Of a DNA stretch of 64,000 nt, positions 63,373 through 64,000 are shown one piece after another (position 1 is the first letter of the stretch; each line of letters opens with the position of its first letter). The notes beneath the pieces are model-generated. The model made no database searches, was not told the DNA's origin, and worked only from the letters and a program-made list of their open reading frames with translations. The translations under genes were made by a program, and so were the position numbers. Source of the DNA: Methanoregula sp. (GTDB lineage: Archaea; Halobacteriota; Methanomicrobia; Methanomicrobiales; Methanospirillaceae); assembly GCA_030694985.1 (NCBI GenBank), contig JAUYTV010000037.1, positions 1 to 64,000 of the forward strand, given 5' to 3'.

Positions 63373-63727
63373 GCAGCTTCACATCATATCCGTGGAAAAC
63401 CCGTTCAATGTTGCTCCTTCCGGATGCCTGAACGTCCCTTATATTACCCCGACAACGTGACCTGTATAATGATCTGACAGGAGCAAAATTACCGGAATAC
63501 AATAAAGTCACCGTTTGAAAGAAAGAAGGCAAACAGGTACCGGTTGGGTGCCCATCGATGTACAGATCGATGTGCAGAAATAAGAATTCAGGAAATGACA
63601 GGGCTGAACATTTACACAAATGTTAAATATTTTTTAAGAGATTTTATTGTAACCGGCAATGTATCCTCATCAGCGATTTTCGTTCCGGCTGATCCAGGGA
63701 TACCCCGGAAAATCTGGGGGCATTTGT
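63373..63727. other. 355-bp intergenic region
   Basis: Contains an ACATTT/AAATGT inverted pair (about 63609-63624) and a TATA-like TTAAATATTTTTTAAG near 63623-63638. An in-frame ATG at 63659 could extend the next gene by 23 residues. No gene called here. Confidence 0.45.
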
Positions 63728-64000
63728 ATGAACAAGAACAGCATTTTTCTGACAGGAATCATCATTCTTTTCCTCTTAAGTATGGCAGTACCGGTCTCTG
63801 GCACCATGGCCACGGCAACCGGGAGCGGTGTCAGCAGGGGAGATTACAACACGCTGGCTATCCTTGAAGCCAAGGACACATTCAAGAAATCTGAAGGATC
63901 GCAATATGTAACCCCATGGGTGAGTATTGCCCCAGGATCCGAGATAGCATGCAATGGCGGAACAACACTCTCATATCGCTACCGCCTCCTTGCACCGGAT
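63728..64000 (+). CDS. secreted protein, 5' part only
   Basis: The frame runs off the window end after 91 codons. A signal peptide (SIFLTGIIILFLLSMAVPVSG) is followed by a mature start ATATGSGVSRGDYNTLAILEAKD. GGGGG lies before ATG 63728; ATG 63659 is a leaderless alternative. Family not recognised; may be a surface protein. Confidence 0.65.
   Translation, partial: MNKNSIFLTGIIILFLLSMAVPVSGTMATATGSGVSRGDYNTLAILEAKDTFKKSEGSQYVTPWVSIAPGSEIACNGGTTLSYRYRLLAPD

Noticed and set aside
63544-63867. 107-codon frame near the right end
   Set aside because: It is in a different frame from the signal-peptide gene at 63728, has no start context and no family features.

Overview
The window looks like chromosome from a methanogenic archaeon of the order Methanomicrobiales, closest in style to the Methanoregula/Methanosphaerula group. 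The assignment is inferred from gene content. Archaeal information-processing genes are abundant: RNase P proteins, L15e, L37Ae, RpoP, a proteasome alpha subunit, prefoldin beta, SBDS, NAC, Trm1, TrmI and DRG. There are also DGGGP synthase for ether lipids, an archaeal-type CoaD, an HdrA-like flavoprotein, an intron-bearing tRNA-Tyr, TATA boxes close to leaderless starts, and GGTGATC/GGAGG-type ribosome binding sites. No methanogenesis core operon lies inside the window.

Layout. 0-8.3 kb (mostly minus): a DUF362 ferredoxin protein, ferritin, a TPR pair, then a run of ferredoxin, two cupins, a CxxC protein, a small membrane protein, a copper P-type ATPase and a YHS protein that may be one metal/redox unit. 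8.4-19.2 kb: an anion permease, a 94-bp MITE-like element with an 8-bp target duplication, the riboflavin/F420-pathway reductase, a PAS histidine kinase with response regulator, a propionyl-CoA synthetase behind four copies of a TGCACCACAA-type box, a Kef-type antiporter, tRNA-Phe and a DHH protein. 19.2-26.2 kb: metG, then an accessory islet of decayed or mobile-type DNA (a degenerate tRNA-like sequence, a 5'-truncated zinc-finger gene, an XRE/ImmA-PIN operon with a palindromic operator, an HsdR remnant) followed by a CoA-transferase pseudogene with two lesions. 26.3-33.4 kb: envelope and lipoprotein genes (HEAT, DUF4349, PH-domain, zinc-ribbon, M23 peptidase). 33.4-33.7 kb: tRNA-Asp and tRNA-Tyr, followed by leuA.

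36-40.6 kb is the conserved archaeal superoperon rpl15e-rnp3-rnp2-psmA-sdo1-rpl37ae-rpoP-pcc1-pfdB, lacking the exosome genes often found inside it; a small HD alarmone-hydrolase-like gene follows. 40.8-47 kb: two RelE-type toxin-antitoxin pairs flank moaC, nnrD and an overlapping RecJ-PUA-NAC-TrmI operon. 47-50.5 kb: a three-gene nucleotide-sugar operon. 50.7-58.3 kb: pyrBI, mscL, coaD, a gamma-carbonic-anhydrase/HdrA-like/mtnA/DUF116 operon, a bactofilin and DGGGP synthase. 58.3-64 kb: tRNA-Arg, trm1, a DRG GTPase, tRNA-Glu, several small uncharacterised proteins, a HEAT protein and the start of a secreted protein cut by the window end.

Functional reading: most of the window is ordinary housekeeping in compact operons with 4-nt overlaps or longer. 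The unusual material is the islet at 21.2-24.7 kb, the MITE, several palindromic candidate operators, and genes whose start or reading frame appears broken at homopolymers. I found no convincing large undescribed system. The best candidates for new biology are the ferredoxin/cupin/CopA/YHS unit, the coupled Cys-rich pair near 62.4 kb, and the autoregulated XRE/ImmA-PIN module.
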